From Aurantiochytrium sp. KH105 (taxonomy: Eukaryota; Sar; Bigyra; Thraustochytrida; Thraustochytriidae): a DNA stretch of 64,000 nt. The notes under the pieces were generated by a model. It was given only the letters and a program-made list of their open reading frames with translations, did no database searches and was not told the DNA's origin. The DNA is taken from the NCBI GenBank assembly GCA_003116975.1, contig BGKB01000077.1, forward strand, positions 124,001 to 188,000. The letters are read 5' to 3'. A program made the translations under genes and the position numbers. Shown here piece by piece: positions 61,014-64,000 of the stretch (its first letter is position 1; each line of letters begins with the position of its first letter).

Positions 61014-61907
61014 CATCTTGAGCTCGCGTTCCATCTTGCGTCGTACCGCGCGCTCGGACGCTAATCTGTACTCTGTAACCATAATCATTGCATCGAGCAC
61101 CGCATCGCGAGGTCCTTTGGGGGCGTCGCGTCGCGCCGCCGTGACGCGTCGCCATGCTGCTTGGGCTGCAGACTGATCCACGCCAGTCTCCTTGCCCTCA
61201 ATTGTATCTACAAAACACGCAAGGCTCGCCTCAAGGCTCCCATCGCTTCTTGTCGCGGCATCGAAAGGACGCTGTCCTTCTTTCTGCCTGATTTGTGGTG
61301 TGGTGCTCTCAAGCGCAAATGCGGGCTGCCTCTTTGCCCGCGGGATCGCCATGGACACGCTGGAATAGTGAGGGGCTTCTCTGTTGCTGAACGCGGCAGG
61401 AGGTGGTACGGCTGCAGTTGCTTGCACGTCAGCAGCTGCTGGCTGATAAGGCCGCGCTGTCATGATTGACTGCATGTCTGATTGGTAAGAATCGTCATGT
61501 CGGGCGGAGACGTATGGCCGTGCGCTCTGTGACCCGTACCTCGCTTCGCCTCCAAAAGCGAGCGCGCCAAAGTCTAATTGAGCGATTGCTGAGCGTGTAG
61601 AGTCAGGATATTCGACATTTGATCTTGCAGAATCCATTGTGTTAATGCTTGTGCTGTATTCGGCTGGAATATCGCCGGATCGTGGAATGCTTTGTGGCCG
61701 AGCAGCGCTCGATGCAAAGAGGGCCCAGCACTTTTTGCAAATGGCTGTCTCACATTGATGGCATGTGTGTGCTTGACCTCGAAGATGCATTTGGCATTGA
61801 ACGCAGACCCAGCCATCAGCTCCCCAAGGGTTCTTGACCATCTCACGCACACATTGCGCTCCATTCGGGTCTCCTCCGCAGAGCGTCGGATGAGACGGGT
61901 CCGCCAT
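60975..61907 (-). CDS. Zinc-binding cysteine-cluster protein, unknown
   Basis: From the first ATG (61907, MADPSHPTL) to the TGA at 60975 the frame encodes 310 residues. A TTG 42 bases upstream is in frame but unlikely as a start. Near the N terminus a cysteine cluster reads CVQC, ten residues, CHQC, ETAI, CKKC, preceded by LCGG and QCV. This Cys spacing suggests a small treble-clef or RING-like zinc module for protein or nucleic-acid binding; the exact class is unclear. The middle is Ala/Ser/Tyr-rich and disordered. The C-terminal 80 residues form a basic helix (RRKMERELKMAREQLSKAL) likely to be a coiled coil. The final codons lie in a 41-bp tandem array. It is divergent from the kinesin gene, so the two may share a promoter region. 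Confidence 0.7.
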   Translation of the reverse strand: MADPSHPTLCGGDPNGAQCVREMVKNPWGADGWVCVQCQMHLRGQAHTCHQCETAICKKCWALFASSAARPQSIPRSGDIPAEYSTSINTMDSARSNVEYPDSTRSAIAQLDFGALAFGGEARYGSQSARPYVSARHDDSYQSDMQSIMTARPYQPAAADVQATAAVPPPAAFSNREAPHYSSVSMAIPRAKRQPAFALESTTPQIRQKEGQRPFDAATRSDGSLEASLACFVDTIEGKETGVDQSAAQAAWRRVTAARRDAPKGPRDAVLDAMIMVTEYRLASERAVRRKMERELKMAREQLSKALSLT

Positions 61908-61966
61908 CTCGCCTGCGGACGAAGCGCACCGTGTTGGTTTCTCCAACAAGCACGTTGTACTTCTTC

Positions 61967-61998
<32 letters not shown>

Positions 61999-62532
61999 GG
62001 TGGTTGCTACTGCTGCTCCCTTTTCTATAACTTTCTTCCTACCATCTTCGTGCCTTTCTTTTTGCTCTTCTCGCCTCGGCACTATTGCACACTAGTGGTA
62101 GAAGAAAGTAATTTGCGTTGCGCACGAAGCCGTTGAAGCAATGTTTGCGGTGATATTGAGGGACGAAAGCATCACCAAGCTATGACCGGGACTGCCGCGG
62201 GCTTGATGGGCTAAGCAGATACAGTCGTTGGCAAGGGCTCTGCTGGTGGTGGCAGGGTGGGCTCGACGTGGAGGCACGCGAAGGAGCTCGCCGAGGCCCA
62301 CCTCCGGTGCGCATCTGGCAGGACCTTCGCAAAAGTGAAGTGAATAGATCGATTAAAAAAAACTGCCTGCCCGAGCGCGCAGTGCACGCAATAACAGACC
62401 CAAGCAAAGTCGTCAACCACATCTTCAAACCTGCGTTTTTCGCGAAACCAAGAAAGAAAACAGCAAGAAATCATCGAAGAGGACCTTCTTCATAGAGCCA
62501 ATATCGGCAGGACAGGACAGCCAGCTCAAGTC
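61908..62532. other. Divergent promoter region with CAG/CTG repeat
   Basis: About 625 bases between the zinc-binding protein (minus) and the kinesin (plus). A CTG trinucleotide run (about 61971-62006) sits 65-100 bases upstream of the zinc-protein start. A minus-strand frame across 61843-62082 reads a poly-Ser tract then KKKYNVLVGETNTVRFV, but it has no ATG, so I treat it as 5' untranslated sequence. Confidence 0.5.
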
Positions 62533-64000
62533 ATGCCGCCACCAGAGAATGGGATTCGCGTGTATCTTCGCGTGCGGCCCACCAAGCGGCCCAGTGGGTT
62601 TCTTCGTCTCGACGACGATGATCCTAGTCGTGTCGATTTCGAGATTCCCCCCGACGTGGCCGCGAGCCATAATGCCAAGTCCACATACAAGTTCAAGTTC
62701 AATGGCATCATCGATCAGGATGCCAAGCAAGATGAGGTTTTCGATCGTGTTGCCAAGGTAAGTCGGATGCAGGGATTCGTCGCTCGCTGCTCCAGGGGAT
62801 GTTCATGCGCTAACTGTATCTTCTTCATCTTCTTTGTTCTCGCAGGATGCGGCCCTTAGTGCCATGGAAGGCTTTAACGCGACGGTTTTCGCGTACGGCC
62901 AGACAGGCTCGGGTAAAACGTTCACCATGACTGGTGGAGCTGAAAGATATGTTGATCGTGGCATTATTCCGAGAGCGCTCTCCTTGGTCTTTGAAGAAGT
63001 CGAAAAACGGAGTGATGTGCAAATCACGACACATATTTCTTACCTGGAGATTTACAACGACGCAGGCTATGATTTGCTTGACCCGTCACACGAATACAAG
63101 GGTCTCGAAGACCTCCCAAAGGTAAGCATGATGGAGGATGAAGATGGCAATGTGCACCTAAAGAACCTTTCCATGCACGTTGCCAACACGGAGGAGGACG
63201 CCTTGAATCTGCTCTTTCTCGGCGACACAAATCGCGCTATTAGCGAGACCCCGATGAACTTGGCATCTTCTCGATCGCATTGCATTTTCACCATCTCTCT
63301 TGAGATGCGCAAGGCTGGCTCCGATGTCATTCGCCGGAGCAAGCTGCATCTTGTAGACCTTGCCGGTTCAGAGCGGGTGCACAAAACAAGCTCTAGCGGC
63401 CAGCTGCTGCGCGAAGCAAAACACATCAACAGCTCACTACATTTTTTGGAAATGGTCATTGTCGCACTTCACGAAAGGTCCTCTCGAGGTCGGCAGCATA
63501 TTCCGTATCGAAACTCTATGATGACCAACGTATTGCGCGACAGTCTGGGAGGCAACTGCAAGACGACCATGGTGGCAACAATCTCCTTGGAGAAGTCAAA
63601 CACGGAGGAGAGTATTTCAACGTGTCGATTCGCGCAACGTGTGGCACTCGTGCAAAACGATGCTCTTGTCAATGAGGAAGTAGACCCTGCAATGCTCATC
63701 AAGCGTCTCAAGGCGGAGGTCGCCGCTCTACGAGAGGAGGTCGCCTTTCTCAAAGGCGAACGCGATCCGAATGCACCGGGCGCGGGCCAACGCATCGATC
63801 AGCTCGAGATGAAGCGTCTACGCGGGATTGTGTCCGACTGGGTGGAGGCGCAAAGGTCTCGCGATCCGGAAACAAAAGGTTCCGAGGACGAAAGCGGCAT
63901 TGACATGCTGCAACCGGGAGAGCTCACCTTTGAGCGCATACATGCATGTTTTCAGATCCTTCGCGAAATGGCTGCAGAAGACCGAAGCGACGCAGCGGAA
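62533..64000 (+). CDS. KIF6: Kinesin-9 family motor, KIF6-like (partial, 3' end missing)
   Basis: Exon 1 (62533-62757) and exon 2 (62846 to the right edge) give 460 visible residues, covering essentially the whole motor domain at the N terminus. Motor motifs: P-loop GQTGSGKT (93-100), switch I NLASSRSH, switch II LVDLAGSE, and HIPYRNSMMTNVLRDSLGG. The stretches THISYLEIYNDAGYDLLDP, LEDLPKV, MEDEDGNVHLKNL and LGDTNRAISETPMNLAS are characteristic of KIF6/KIF9-type kinesins (kinesin-9), which act in motile cilia and flagella. The motor is followed by the start of a coiled-coil neck (AMLIKRLKAEVAALREEVAFL). The frame is open at base 64000. It implies that this organism makes a flagellated stage. 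Confidence 0.92.
62758..62845 (+). other. 88-bp intron of the kinesin gene
   Basis: Donor GTAAGT, a good branch-point-like GCTAACT about 30 bases before the end, a T/C-rich tract and acceptor CGCAG. It falls between codons (phase 0); the joined protein reads FDRVAK-DAALSAMEGF, as kinesins require. Confidence 0.9.

Noticed and set aside
61843-62082. Upstream minus frame with poly-Ser and KKKYNVLVGETN
   Set aside because: It has no ATG and overlaps the zinc-protein gene in another frame; no splice site joins them convincingly.
1-64000. tRNA, rRNA, snRNA and CRISPR arrays
   Set aside because: Reading for B-box-like TTCGA words, 5S/U6 landmarks and spaced repeats gave no candidate. A tRNAscan-SE/Infernal run would settle it; microsatellites are contiguous and not CRISPR-like.

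Overview
The window is nuclear DNA of a protist. It is GC-rich, has very few introns, and its intergenic DNA is crowded with tetra- and pentanucleotide tandem repeats. I infer a stramenopile, most likely a labyrinthulomycete (thraustochytrid). The reasons are a flagellar kinesin-9 gene, a single-AP2-domain regulator outside plants, a membrane protein with a Pro/Thr/Ser stalk of the kind common in stramenopiles, EUKCAT-like cation-channel repeats, and short GT-AG introns. The assignment rests on gene content and I could not test it by search.

Layout. (1) At 1-800 the 5' part of a gene runs off the left edge on the minus strand. (2) A repeat-rich stretch leads to a C2H2 zinc-finger gene (4018-5820, minus). 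(3) About 9.7 kb of simple-repeat DNA (5821-15492) holds no gene I can defend. (4) An IQ-motif protein (15493-17643, plus) faces an AP2-domain regulator (18422-20293, minus). (5) A second repeat sea of about 11 kb (20294-31692) contains one transposase-like fragment and an assembly N. (6) From 31.7 to 54.5 kb genes are dense: cytosolic leucyl-tRNA synthetase (two exons), a selenoprotein H homologue with an in-frame UGA and a SECIS element, a type I membrane glycoprotein, a coiled-coil protein, a decayed ribosomal-protein-like fragment, a two-domain voltage-gated cation channel with EF-hands, and an 8.1-kb intronless SNF2 remodeller with WW, HMG-box and PHD modules. (7) After another repeat-rich stretch come a small two-exon membrane protein, a four-helix membrane protein, a zinc-binding protein, and a KIF6-type kinesin that leaves the window on the right.

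The standout is the selenoprotein H gene at 36373-36963. Two short open frames that a standard pipeline would split or truncate are one reading frame joined by a Sec UGA in a CKSU motif. A textbook SECIS fold lies 138 bases past the true stop: an AUGA/CGAA quartet, a 13-bp helix, unpaired AA, and a further helix III. This implies a working selenocysteine machinery in this organism.

Functionally the neighbourhood is mixed, with no operon-like logic. Two of the three large repeat-filled regions sit directly upstream of sequence-specific regulators (C2H2, AP2). The third lies upstream of the SNF2 remodeller. They may therefore be long regulatory regions rather than inert DNA.
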